Below the pieces are notes generated by a model. It was given only the letters and a program-made list of their open reading frames with translations. It did not search any database and was not told the DNA's origin. This document shows, one piece after another, positions 18,028-26,201 of a stretch of 64,000 nt of DNA (position 1 is its first letter; each line of letters begins with the position of its first letter). The position numbers were made by a program, and so were the translations under genes. Source of the stretch: an uncultured Sphingomonas sp. Lineage in GTDB: Bacteria > Pseudomonadota > Alphaproteobacteria > Sphingomonadales > Sphingomonadaceae. The DNA lies in the NCBI RefSeq assembly GCF_902806265.1, contig NZ_CADCVZ010000001.1, positions 62,001 through 126,000 on the forward strand. The letters are read 5' to 3'.

Positions 18028-18761
18028 TGACAGGCGGCGCGGAGGTCGTCGCGGTTCCAGCGCTCGGCGACAATTACATCTGGCTGCTCCACGATCGGGA
18101 CAGCGGCCATACGGCGGTAGTCGACCCGGGTGACGGCGCGGCGGCGCTGAACGCCTTGGCCGAGCGCGGCTGGACCGCGGACCAGCTGCTGGTCACCCAC
18201 TGGCATCCCGACCATACCGCTGGGGTGGCGCAGGTGCAGGCCGCAAGCGGCGCCGAGGTTTGGGCGCCGGGGGCCGAGCGCGCTAAGTTCGCCGGCTTCG
18301 ATCATGGGGTGGGCGAGGGCGACCGAGTGACGGTCGGCCCATGGACGGCGGAGGTCTGGGCAGTGCCGGGTCATACGCTCGGGCACATCGCCTACATACT
18401 GCCGGAGATCGGCGTTGCCCTGGTCGGGGATACCCTGTTCGCCTGCGGCTGCGGCCGCCTGTTCGAAGGCACGCCAGAGCAGATGTTCGGATCGCTGCAG
18501 CGCCTGGGCGAGCTGCCTGGCGAGACGCTGGCCTATCCGGCGCACGAATATACGCTGTCCAACGTCCGCTTCGCCGCGCATGCGGAGCCGGGCAATGCCG
18601 CCATCGCCGAGCGGTTGCGCGCGGTCGAGGCGGCGCGAGCGAAAGGGCGGGTCACCCTGCCAACCAGCATTGCGGATGAGCGCGCCACTAATCCTTTCCT
18701 GCGCGCCGCCAGCGCAAAGGAGTTCGCCGCGCTCCGGGCCCGCAAAGACAGCTTCCGTTAA
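18027..18761 (+). CDS. gloB: Hydroxyacylglutathione hydrolase (glyoxalase II)
   Basis: 244 aa metallo-beta-lactamase-fold enzyme that hydrolyses S-lactoylglutathione to lactate and glutathione. The dinuclear metal motif THWHPDHTAG is near residue 54. Further ligands are VPGHTLGHIAY near 113, LVGDTLFACGCGRLFEGTPEQ (partly quoted) near 132, and YPAHEYTLSN near 171. The C-terminal PTSIADERATNPFLR is diagnostic of GloB. The start may be ATG 18027, 18021 or GTG 18024; all overlap the gloA stop by a few bases, implying coupled translation. Confidence 0.96.
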   Translation: MTGGAEVVAVPALGDNYIWLLHDRDSGHTAVVDPGDGAAALNALAERGWTADQLLVTHWHPDHTAGVAQVQAASGAEVWAPGAERAKFAGFDHGVGEGDRVTVGPWTAEVWAVPGHTLGHIAYILPEIGVALVGDTLFACGCGRLFEGTPEQMFGSLQRLGELPGETLAYPAHEYTLSNVRFAAHAEPGNAAIAERLRAVEAARAKGRVTLPTSIADERATNPFLRAASAKEFAALRARKDSFR

Positions 18762-18823
18762 GCCGGGAGAAAGCATTCTCGGCCGTGCGTTGCAGGATCG
18801 AAGTCCTGCCCTGGAGACCACAC

Positions 18824-19243
18824 ATGCGCGCCCTCTTTACCGCAGCACTCGTCATCGCAACCTTGGCTGGCTGCGCCGTCAACGACGCTCAGCAGGGGCA
18901 GCGCTCCCTGCGCGGGCAGCAGACGCTCGACCGTTATCTTGCCGGCAAGACGGCCGGGGCGCCGCAGAGCTGCCTGCCTTCCTACCGCTCGCAGGACATG
19001 GTCGTGGTCGACGATCGGACGATCCTGTTCCGCGACGGATCCAACCGGGTGTGGCGCACCGATCCCGTTGGCGGCTGCAGTGGCCTGGGCCGGCCCGGCA
19101 CCGCTCTGGTCACCCGCAGCTTCGGTGGCTCGGGCCTGTGCCGCGGCGAGATCGCAACGGTCGTGGACACCGCGAACGGCTTCACGGTGGGCAGCTGCTC
19201 CTTCGGCGACTTCGTGCCGTTTGAAGGGCCGCGCCGCTCCTGA
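18824..19243 (+). CDS. Small lipoprotein, DUF6491-like
   Basis: 139 aa from ATG 18824 (GGAG eight bases upstream). Lipoprotein signal RALFTAALVIATLAGC with lipidated Cys. The remaining domain shows the pattern C...VVDDRTILFRDGSNRVWRTD...C...LCRGEIATVVDT...CSFGDFVPF, with four conserved-looking cysteines. I associate this with DUF6491 proteins of sphingomonads and relatives. Function unknown; probably periplasmic, anchored to a membrane. It may be read with gloB, 62 bases upstream. Confidence 0.75.
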   Translation: MRALFTAALVIATLAGCAVNDAQQGQRSLRGQQTLDRYLAGKTAGAPQSCLPSYRSQDMVVVDDRTILFRDGSNRVWRTDPVGGCSGLGRPGTALVTRSFGGSGLCRGEIATVVDTANGFTVGSCSFGDFVPFEGPRRS

Positions 19244-19245
19244 GC

Positions 19246-21015
19246 TTATTTGCCGTAGAGCGCGTCCAGCCGCTCGCCGTAGCAGGCCCGGATGACGTGG
19301 CGGCGGATCTTCATGGATGGGGTCAGCATCTCGTTCTCGACCGAGAAGGCCTCGTCGGTCAGCGCGAATCGCCGGACCTTTTCGACCACCGACAATTCGG
19401 CATTCACCCGGTCCACCGCCCTGCCCAGCGCCGCGCGGACCGCCGCCTCGTCGTTGCCGAGCTCGCTTACCAGCTCGGGCTCGGGCACCAGTAGCCCGAC
19501 CAGGTGCGGCCGACGGTCGCCGACCACCATCGCCTGAGCGATTTCGGGCTGGAGGGTCAGCATGCCCTCGACCCGTTGGGGCGAGACGTTGTCGCCCTTG
19601 TCGTTGACGATCAGGTCCTTCTTGCGGTCGGTGATGACGATCCGTCCGGCCTCGTCGAAGTGGCCGACGTCGCCCGTGTGCAGCCACCCGTCTTGCAGCA
19701 CGCGCGCAGTCTCCTCCGCGTTGCGCCAATAGCCGTGCATGACGAGCTCGCCGCGAACCAGCAGCTCGCCGTCCTCGGCGATCCTGACCTCCGTATCGAG
19801 GAGCGGCGGGCCGACCGTGTCCATGCGGATGCCGTTCTTCGGACGGTTGCAGCTGATTACCGGCGCGGCCTCGGTCTGGCCGTAACCTTGCAGCACGGTC
19901 AGCCCGAGCGAGTGGAAGAACAGCCCGACCTCCGGGTTGAGCGGCGCGCCGCCGGAAACCATCGCCTTGATCCGTCCGCCGAAGCGTTTGGCGACCTTCC
20001 GGCGCACGGTCAGCCCGACCAGCAGGTCCATCGGCTTGTCGGTCAGCGGGATCGAGCCCTGCTCGTAGCGTTCCTGCCCGATCTCCAGCGCGCGGGTCAG
20101 CAGCTGCTGGGACAGCCCGCCCGATTTCTCGATCGCCTTGAGGATGCGCGCGCGCAGCATCTCGAACAGCCGCGGCACCACCACCATGATGGTCGGGCGC
20201 ACGTCCTCGATGTTGGCCGACAGCTTCTCGAGGCTCTCGGCAAAGTAGATCTGAGCGCCGAGTCCGATCGGGAAGAACTGTCCGCCGCTATGTTCATAGG
20301 CGTGGCTGGCGGGGAGAAAGGAGAGAAAGATCTCCTCGTCCCAGCCGAAGTCGTTGGCGATGACGTCGGTGCAGGCGGCGACGTTGTGAAGGATGGCGCC
20401 ATGATGCTGGCGGACGCCCCGCGGCGCGCCCCCGGTGCCGCTGGTGTAGATCAGGCAGGCGAGGTCCTCGCGGCGGAGCGTTGCGACTCGCTTGCGCAAG
20501 AGTTCGAGGTCACTGCCGTCCGACACCAGCTCGCCCCACTGGTGGAAGCGCGCGCCTTCCATCGACTGGCCGGTGCGGAAATCCTCGATGCCGATGACGT
20601 CATGGCAGTCGGACGAGAACAGCACGGCCGGCACCAGCGCCTTGGCCAATTTCTGGTTGGAGACGATCGCCACCTTGGCGCTGCTGTTGCCCAGAATGTG
20701 GGTGTGATCGCGGGTGGTATTCGTAGTATAGGTCGGCACGGTAACGCAGCCCGCGGCCATGATCGCGAGGTCGGCGATCAGCCATTCGGGCCGGTTCTCG
20801 CTCACCAGCATGACCCGGTCACCGGGTTGCAGCCCGAGCTTGAGGAGGCTCTCGGACAGCGCGGCGACCTGCCGTGCGGCTTCGTTGTAAGTGGTCGAGT
20901 GCCACTTGCCCCCGCGCTTGGCCCACAGGAACGGCTTGTCCCCTTTTTCCGCCACCCGCGCCAGGAACATGGCCACGAGGTTTGGAAAATGCTCCAGCTG
21001 GGTGCGCTTGCTCAC
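19246..21015 (-). CDS. Long-chain acyl-CoA synthetase (AMP-binding)
   Basis: 589 aa ANL-superfamily ligase that activates fatty acids to acyl-CoA through an acyl-AMP. It resembles the membrane-associated FAA1/FadD15-like branch (HFPNLVAMFLARV at the N-terminus, THILGNSSAKVAIVSN near 105). The A3 loop is TSGTGGAPRGV, not the usual TSGTTGxPKG. A5 is GYGQTEAAPV, A7 GWLHTGDVG, A8 GRIVITDRKKDLI, and the C-terminal KIRRHVI contains the A10-type Lys. The start is GTG 21013-21015, which overlaps the ggt stop (GTGA). The substrate range cannot be read from sequence. Confidence 0.93.
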   Translation of the reverse strand: MSKRTQLEHFPNLVAMFLARVAEKGDKPFLWAKRGGKWHSTTYNEAARQVAALSESLLKLGLQPGDRVMLVSENRPEWLIADLAIMAAGCVTVPTYTTNTTRDHTHILGNSSAKVAIVSNQKLAKALVPAVLFSSDCHDVIGIEDFRTGQSMEGARFHQWGELVSDGSDLELLRKRVATLRREDLACLIYTSGTGGAPRGVRQHHGAILHNVAACTDVIANDFGWDEEIFLSFLPASHAYEHSGGQFFPIGLGAQIYFAESLEKLSANIEDVRPTIMVVVPRLFEMLRARILKAIEKSGGLSQQLLTRALEIGQERYEQGSIPLTDKPMDLLVGLTVRRKVAKRFGGRIKAMVSGGAPLNPEVGLFFHSLGLTVLQGYGQTEAAPVISCNRPKNGIRMDTVGPPLLDTEVRIAEDGELLVRGELVMHGYWRNAEETARVLQDGWLHTGDVGHFDEAGRIVITDRKKDLIVNDKGDNVSPQRVEGMLTLQPEIAQAMVVGDRRPHLVGLLVPEPELVSELGNDEAAVRAALGRAVDRVNAELSVVEKVRRFALTDEAFSVENEMLTPSMKIRRHVIRACYGERLDALYGK

Positions 21016-22697
21016 GGGACGACCGCAGCCCCTTCGCTGCGGGGGTCGGCTGCTCCGAGCCATCCGCCGTCGCGCCACTCGATCGCATTCGCCTTGAAGC
21101 CCGGCTCGCGTGCCTCGACCTTGTGGCCGAGGGCACGAAGGGCGGGGATCATCGCCTCCAAGCTAGTGCCGCGCTCGACGAACACCGTGTCTCCGGGAGC
21201 AAACAGCGTGGGTGCGGCGATGGCCTGCTGGGCTGTCATGTTCCAGTCGACCACGCCGACGATCGCCTTGGCGACCTGCGCGATGATGGTCGCTCCGCCT
21301 GCTGCGCCGACCGCCAGCCGGACCTTGCCGTCGGGCCCGTAGACGATGGTCGGCGACATGGAGCTGCGCGGCCGCTTGCCCGCTTGAACGCGATTGGCGA
21401 CCCGTTGGTTGTCGACCGTGGGGACGATGGAGAAATCGGTCAGCTCGTTGTTGAGGTAATATCCGTTGACCGTGAGCCCCGAGCCGAAGACGCTTTCGAT
21501 CGTGGAGGTGAGCGACGCCACCTCGCCCCAGCGATCCACCGCGACGAAGTGGGAGGTGCCCGCTTCGACCTGTTCGCGCCCGGCAGCCACCCGCGGGGCC
21601 CCGGCGGGAGTGCCCGCGGCAACGCTCGTCAGCGCGCGGTCGGGTGCGATCACGGCGGAGCGCTGCGAGAGATAGCCGGGGTCGACCAGCCCCGCCGTGG
21701 GCACCGACACGAAGTCTGGGTCGGCGAGGTAGTGGTCGCGGTCGGCGAAGGCCAAGCGCATCGACTCCGCCAACAAGTGCCAGCTGGTCGGCGAACCGGG
21801 GCCGAGCCGCGCGAGGTCGAAGCGTTCGAGCTGCTTCAGGATGGCGAACACGGTTGTGCCGCCCGACGACGGCGGCCCCATGCCGCAGATGCGGTAGGCG
21901 CGATACCGGCCGCACACCGGCGGGCGCGGCTTGGCGTCATAGCTGGCGAGGTCGCCCGTCGACATACGTGACGGATTGCGCGGACTCCCGTTCACCGCCG
22001 CGACGATTGCCCGCGCGTTGGGGCCGACGTAAAAGGCCTCGGGGCCCCGCGCCAGCTGCTCCAGAAAGCCCGCGAGCGCCGGATTGCGAACGATCGTGCC
22101 GACCGGCAGCGGCTCTCCTTCCGGCCCGTAGTAGAGTGCGCGCGCCTCCGCGCTAAGCGCTCCCGTTTCGCGCGAGCGGTCAAGCGCGCGCCGGAACCGC
22201 GGCGTGATCGCGAAGCCGTCCCGTGCCAGGCGGATCGCCGGGCCGAACAGCTCCGCCCAGCGTAGCCGTCCCTGGTCGCGGTGGGCCAGCGCCATTAGCC
22301 GGACGTTGCCCGGCACGCCGACGCTGCGCCCGCCCGGGATGGCCTGCCCGACCGAGAGCGGCTGGCCGTTCTCCCAGAACCACAGCTCGTTGGCGGCCGC
22401 CGGTGCCTCTTCGCGGCCGTCGTAGGTCTGCGGCGTGCCGTCTCCATCCTCGTAGACCAGGAACCCGCCGCCGCCGATGCCGCTCGACTGCGGCTCGACT
22501 ACGGTCAAGGCCACCAGGGTCGCCAGGGCCGCATCGGCCGCGCTGCCGCGGCGACGGAGCATCTCGGCTCCAGCCTCGGCCGCCCGGGGATCGGCGGCAC
22601 TGACCAGTCCGGGCGAGGCGGCCGGGCCGGCGACAGGCGTCGTGGTGCAGGCGGAGAGCAGCCAGACGGCGAGCAGGGCCGGAACGCGGACACGCAT
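21012..22697 (-). CDS. ggt: Gamma-glutamyltransferase (Ggt), lipoprotein form
   Basis: 561 aa periplasmic N-terminal-nucleophile hydrolase that cleaves glutathione and other gamma-glutamyl compounds. Lipoprotein signal VPALLAVWLLSAC. The large-subunit signature VVEPQSSGIGGGGFLVY is near residue 70. The autoprocessing and catalytic Thr is in EAGTSHFVAVD near 370. The small-subunit motifs TSTIESVFGSG, RPRSSMSPT and VGAAGGATI follow. The start is ATG 22695-22697; the open frame upstream to 22865 is a shadow. It is translationally coupled to the acyl-CoA ligase gene. Confidence 0.95.
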   Translation of the reverse strand: MRVRVPALLAVWLLSACTTTPVAGPAASPGLVSAADPRAAEAGAEMLRRRGSAADAALATLVALTVVEPQSSGIGGGGFLVYEDGDGTPQTYDGREEAPAAANELWFWENGQPLSVGQAIPGGRSVGVPGNVRLMALAHRDQGRLRWAELFGPAIRLARDGFAITPRFRRALDRSRETGALSAEARALYYGPEGEPLPVGTIVRNPALAGFLEQLARGPEAFYVGPNARAIVAAVNGSPRNPSRMSTGDLASYDAKPRPPVCGRYRAYRICGMGPPSSGGTTVFAILKQLERFDLARLGPGSPTSWHLLAESMRLAFADRDHYLADPDFVSVPTAGLVDPGYLSQRSAVIAPDRALTSVAAGTPAGAPRVAAGREQVEAGTSHFVAVDRWGEVASLTSTIESVFGSGLTVNGYYLNNELTDFSIVPTVDNQRVANRVQAGKRPRSSMSPTIVYGPDGKVRLAVGAAGGATIIAQVAKAIVGVVDWNMTAQQAIAAPTLFAPGDTVFVERGTSLEAMIPALRALGHKVEAREPGFKANAIEWRDGGWLGAADPRSEGAAVVP

Positions 22698-22708
22698 GAC
22701 GGGCAGCG

Positions 22709-23764
22709 CTACTCCGTCCCTACCGCCTCGGCAATGCTGTGGAAACCCGCCCGGCGGACCCGCTCGGCCAAGCCGTCCGCGATGCGGCGCGCAACCCCGG
22801 GGCCCTGATAGATCATCGCACTGTACAGCTGCACCAGGCTCGCGCCGGCGCGGATGCGCTCCCACGCGTCCCCCGCCGAGCCGATGCCGCCCGCGCCGAT
22901 CAGCGGCAGTTGCCCGCCGGAAGCCGCGCGGAAGCGGCGCAGCGCGTGCAATGCCAGGGGCTTCAGCGGAGCGCCGGACAGCCCGCCGCTCTCCCCGGCG
23001 TGGCGCGACCGAAGCGGGGGGCGCGACACCGTCGTGTTGCTGACGATCAAGGCGTCGATCCCATGGTCGATTGCAGCGCGGACGATCTGTGCCGGCTCGG
23101 CCTCGCCAAGATCGGGCGCGACCTTGAGGAAAACGGGAGGCAAGCGACTCCCGTTTGGAGGGCCGGCAGCGCTGCGGGCATCGCGCACGGCAGCCAGCAG
23201 CTCCCGCAGCGCGCCTTCGTCCTGCAGCTGTCGCAATCCCGGCGTGTTGGGCGAGCTGATGTTGACGGTGAGATAGTCCGCCACCGGGGCCATCCCGCGG
23301 ATGCCGTCCGCATAGTCGGCGATCCGGTCCGCGCTGTCCTTGTTGGCGCCGATGTTCACGCCGACGATCCCCATCTGGCCATCGCGCTTCCGCAGCCGTT
23401 CGGACGCTTCCGCCTGGCCGTGGCTATTGAAGCCGAAGCGGTTGATCACCGCCTCGTCCTCGGGCAGCCGGAACAGGCGCGGCCGGAAATTGCCGGGCTG
23501 AGGCTGCGGCGTCACCGTGCCGACCTCCACGGAGCCGAAGCCCAGCGCCAGCATCGCGCCTGCCACCTCGCCATGCTTGTCGAAGCCCGCGGCCAGGCCG
23601 ACCGGAGAAGGGAAGCGCAGGCCTGCGACCGTGCTGGCGAGCTCAGGGGCAAAGGCTGGCGCGTGGCGCTTCGGCATCGCCCTCAGTGCGGCGATCGTCA
23701 GGCTGTGGGCCTGCTCCGGATCGACCCGGAAGATCAGCGGCCGAAGGGTCTGATAAAGTCGCAT
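22709..23764 (-). CDS. pyrD: Class 2 dihydroorotate dehydrogenase (quinone)
   Basis: 351 aa FMN enzyme of pyrimidine synthesis, peripheral on the inner membrane through its N-terminal helices (RLYQTLRPLIFRVDPEQAH), and using quinone as acceptor. Visible are PVGLAAGFDKHGEVAGAM near 55, the GTVTPQPQPGN motif, INRFGFNSHG, VNISSPNTPGLRQLQ with the catalytic Ser (class 2 type) near 170, SNTTVSR, and LIGAGGIGSAGDA. The start is ATG 23762-23764, divergent from the CDC48-type gene 133 bases away. ggt follows 11 bases downstream. Confidence 0.97.
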   Translation of the reverse strand: MRLYQTLRPLIFRVDPEQAHSLTIAALRAMPKRHAPAFAPELASTVAGLRFPSPVGLAAGFDKHGEVAGAMLALGFGSVEVGTVTPQPQPGNFRPRLFRLPEDEAVINRFGFNSHGQAEASERLRKRDGQMGIVGVNIGANKDSADRIADYADGIRGMAPVADYLTVNISSPNTPGLRQLQDEGALRELLAAVRDARSAAGPPNGSRLPPVFLKVAPDLGEAEPAQIVRAAIDHGIDALIVSNTTVSRPPLRSRHAGESGGLSGAPLKPLALHALRRFRAASGGQLPLIGAGGIGSAGDAWERIRAGASLVQLYSAMIYQGPGVARRIADGLAERVRRAGFHSIAEAVGTE

Positions 23765-23897
23765 GGGCGGCGTGGTTGCGGAAATCGCAGCCGGCGACAA
23801 GCGTAGCCTGCCCCTTCTTTTCTCAACCGCCGTCCGCCCCACATGGAAACCCACGCGCCGCCGCCGGGTTGGGCCGGTGCAAAGGGAGTTGTGTCTG

Positions 23898-26201
23898 ATG
23901 GCCGATGTTGAAACCCAGGTCCGGCGCTTGCAGGTGGCGAACCTGCCGCCCGCGGACAGCGGTCGCGGCATCGCCCGCTTGCCGACCAAGTTCATGGCGG
24001 AGCTCGGGCTGGCGGACGGTGACGTGGTGGAGATCGTCGGCAAGCGCACCACCCCGGCTCGCGCGATCCGCCCTTATGGCGACGACGAAGGCCTCGACAT
24101 CATCCGGCTGGACGGCCTTCAGCGGGCCAACGCCGGGGTCGGCTCAGGCGATTTCGTGGAGGTGCGCAAGGCCGACAGCAAGCCCGCCACGCGCGTGGTC
24201 TTCGCGCCGGCGCAGAACAACATCCGGCTGGCCGGCTCGACGGAGGCGCTGAAGCGCAGCTTCGCCGGGCGCCCGCTCACCGCCGGCGATACGGTCGCCA
24301 CCACCGGTCACCAGCGAGTCAACGCCGACATGCCCGAGCACGTCCGCCACCTGCTCAACGCCCCGGCCTTTGCGCTGCAGGAGATACGCCTCAACGTCGT
24401 CAGCACCGGGCCGCGCGGGATCGTCCACATCGACGCGAACACCCAGGTGGAGCTGCTGCCCGAGTTCACCGAGCAGCATGGCGAACGCCGCGCGGATGTC
24501 ACCTACGACGACCTCGGCGGGCTTCGCGACACGATCGACGCGTTGCGCGAGATGGTGGAGCTGCCGCTGCGCCATCCCGAGCTGTTCCAGCGCCTCGGTG
24601 TCGATCCTCCCAAGGGCGTGCTGCTCCACGGCCCTCCCGGCACCGGCAAGACCCGGCTGGCGCGCGCGGTCGCCAATGAGAGCGATGCCCAATTCTTCCA
24701 CATCGCGGGACCCGAGATCATGGGCTCGGCCTATGGCGAGTCGGAGAAAAGGCTGCGCGAGCTGTTCGAGGAAGCCGCGCAAGCCGCGCCGTCGATCGTC
24801 TTCATCGACGAGATCGATTCCATTGCGCCCAAGCGCGGACAGGTCACCGGCGAGGCGGAGAAGCGGCTGGTCGCGCAGCTCCTCACTCTGATGGACGGGC
24901 TTGAGCCGCGCCAGAACCTGGTGGTGATCGCCGCCACCAACCGGCCCGAGGCGATCGACGAAGCGCTGCGCCGCCCTGGCCGCTTTGACCGCGAAATCGT
25001 GGTCGGGGTGCCCGACGAGAACGGCCGGCGCGAAATCCTCGGCATCCATACCCGCGGCATGCCGCTGGACGGCGGGGTCGACCTCGACGGCCTGTCGCGC
25101 CGCACCTACGGCTTCGTCGGCGCCGACTTGGCCGCGCTGACCCGCGAAGCGGCGCTGGAGTCCGTCCGCCGGATCATGCCGGAGATCAACCTGTCGGAAG
25201 GCACCATTCCCAACGAGGTCCTGGATAAGCTGGCGGTGGTCGGCTCGGACTTCGACAATGCTCTCAAGCGCGTGCAGCCCTCGGCCATGCGCGAGGTCAT
25301 GGTGCAGGTGCCCAACATTGGCTGGGACGATGTCGGTGGCCTCGACCAGGCGGCGGAGAAGCTGCGCGAAGGCGTCGAACTGCCGCTCAAGCACCCTGAA
25401 GCGTTCCGCCGGCTCGGCATCCGACCGGCCAAAGGCTTCCTGCTCTACGGCCCGCCGGGCACCGGCAAGACCCTGCTGGCCAAGGCCTGCGCGCGGGAGA
25501 GTCAGGCCAACTTCATCGCGGTGAAGTCTTCGGACCTGCTCAGTAAATGGTATGGCGAGAGCGAGCAGCAGATTGCCCGGCTGTTCGCCCGCGCCCGCCA
25601 GGTTGCACCCACCGTAATCTTCATCGACGAGCTCGACAGCCTGGTGCCCGCGCGCGGCGGGGGCATGGGCGAGCCGCAGGTCACCGAGCGGGTAGTCAAC
25701 ACCATCCTCGCCGAAATGGACGGGCTGGAGGAGCTTGGCAGCGTGGTGGTGATCGGCGCCACCAATCGGCCCAACCTCATCGACCCCGCGCTGCTTCGGC
25801 CGGGCCGCTTCGACGAGTTGGTCTATGTCGGCGTGCCCGATGCGAAGGGCCGTCGTCAGATCCTGGCGATCCACGCCAAGGAGATGCCAATGGCGGCGGA
25901 CGTGAACTTGGATGCGCTGGCCGAGCGAACGGAGCGGTTTACGGGCGCGGACCTTGAGGATCTGACCCGCCGCGCGGGCCTCACCGCCCTGCGCCGCGGT
26001 GTCGATGCTACCGAGGTCACCATGGCCGACTTCGACAAGGCGCTGGAGGAGACGCGCGCTTCCGTCACAAAGGAGATGCTGGACGAGTACGAGCGCATCC
26101 AGGCGACCTTGAAGAGCGATGCGGTGCGGCCGGACGGCGGTGGAATCGGGTTCGTTACGCCGGGGATGCTTCGTCCGCGTGGGGCTGAGCGCCCGGCTTA
26201 G
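23898..26201 (+). CDS. CDC48/p97-type double-AAA ATPase
   Basis: 767 aa hexameric unfoldase-type ATPase with the full archaeal/eukaryotic CDC48 layout. N-domain at residues 5-185 (double-psi barrel half RGIARLPTKFMAELGLADGD and a second half ending VELLPEF). D1 has Walker A GPPGTGKT at 245-252 and Walker B IVFIDEIDS. D2 has Walker A GPPGTGKT near 520 and Walker B VIFIDELDS, with arginine-finger regions RRPGRFDRE and RPGRFDE. The start is ATG 23898 after GGGAG. Bacterial CDC48 homologues are known in sphingomonads and a few other phyla, but their clients are unknown. The 3' end overlaps the MFS gene by 47 bases on opposite strands. Confidence 0.96.
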   Translation: MADVETQVRRLQVANLPPADSGRGIARLPTKFMAELGLADGDVVEIVGKRTTPARAIRPYGDDEGLDIIRLDGLQRANAGVGSGDFVEVRKADSKPATRVVFAPAQNNIRLAGSTEALKRSFAGRPLTAGDTVATTGHQRVNADMPEHVRHLLNAPAFALQEIRLNVVSTGPRGIVHIDANTQVELLPEFTEQHGERRADVTYDDLGGLRDTIDALREMVELPLRHPELFQRLGVDPPKGVLLHGPPGTGKTRLARAVANESDAQFFHIAGPEIMGSAYGESEKRLRELFEEAAQAAPSIVFIDEIDSIAPKRGQVTGEAEKRLVAQLLTLMDGLEPRQNLVVIAATNRPEAIDEALRRPGRFDREIVVGVPDENGRREILGIHTRGMPLDGGVDLDGLSRRTYGFVGADLAALTREAALESVRRIMPEINLSEGTIPNEVLDKLAVVGSDFDNALKRVQPSAMREVMVQVPNIGWDDVGGLDQAAEKLREGVELPLKHPEAFRRLGIRPAKGFLLYGPPGTGKTLLAKACARESQANFIAVKSSDLLSKWYGESEQQIARLFARARQVAPTVIFIDELDSLVPARGGGMGEPQVTERVVNTILAEMDGLEELGSVVVIGATNRPNLIDPALLRPGRFDELVYVGVPDAKGRRQILAIHAKEMPMAADVNLDALAERTERFTGADLEDLTRRAGLTALRRGVDATEVTMADFDKALEETRASVTKEMLDEYERIQATLKSDAVRPDGGGIGFVTPGMLRPRGAERPA

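Noticed and set aside
19504-21342. Plus-strand open frame of 612 codons
   Set aside because: Lies antisense to the acyl-CoA ligase and ggt genes, has biased composition rich in His, Arg, Gln and Asp, and shows no domain; it is a high-GC shadow.
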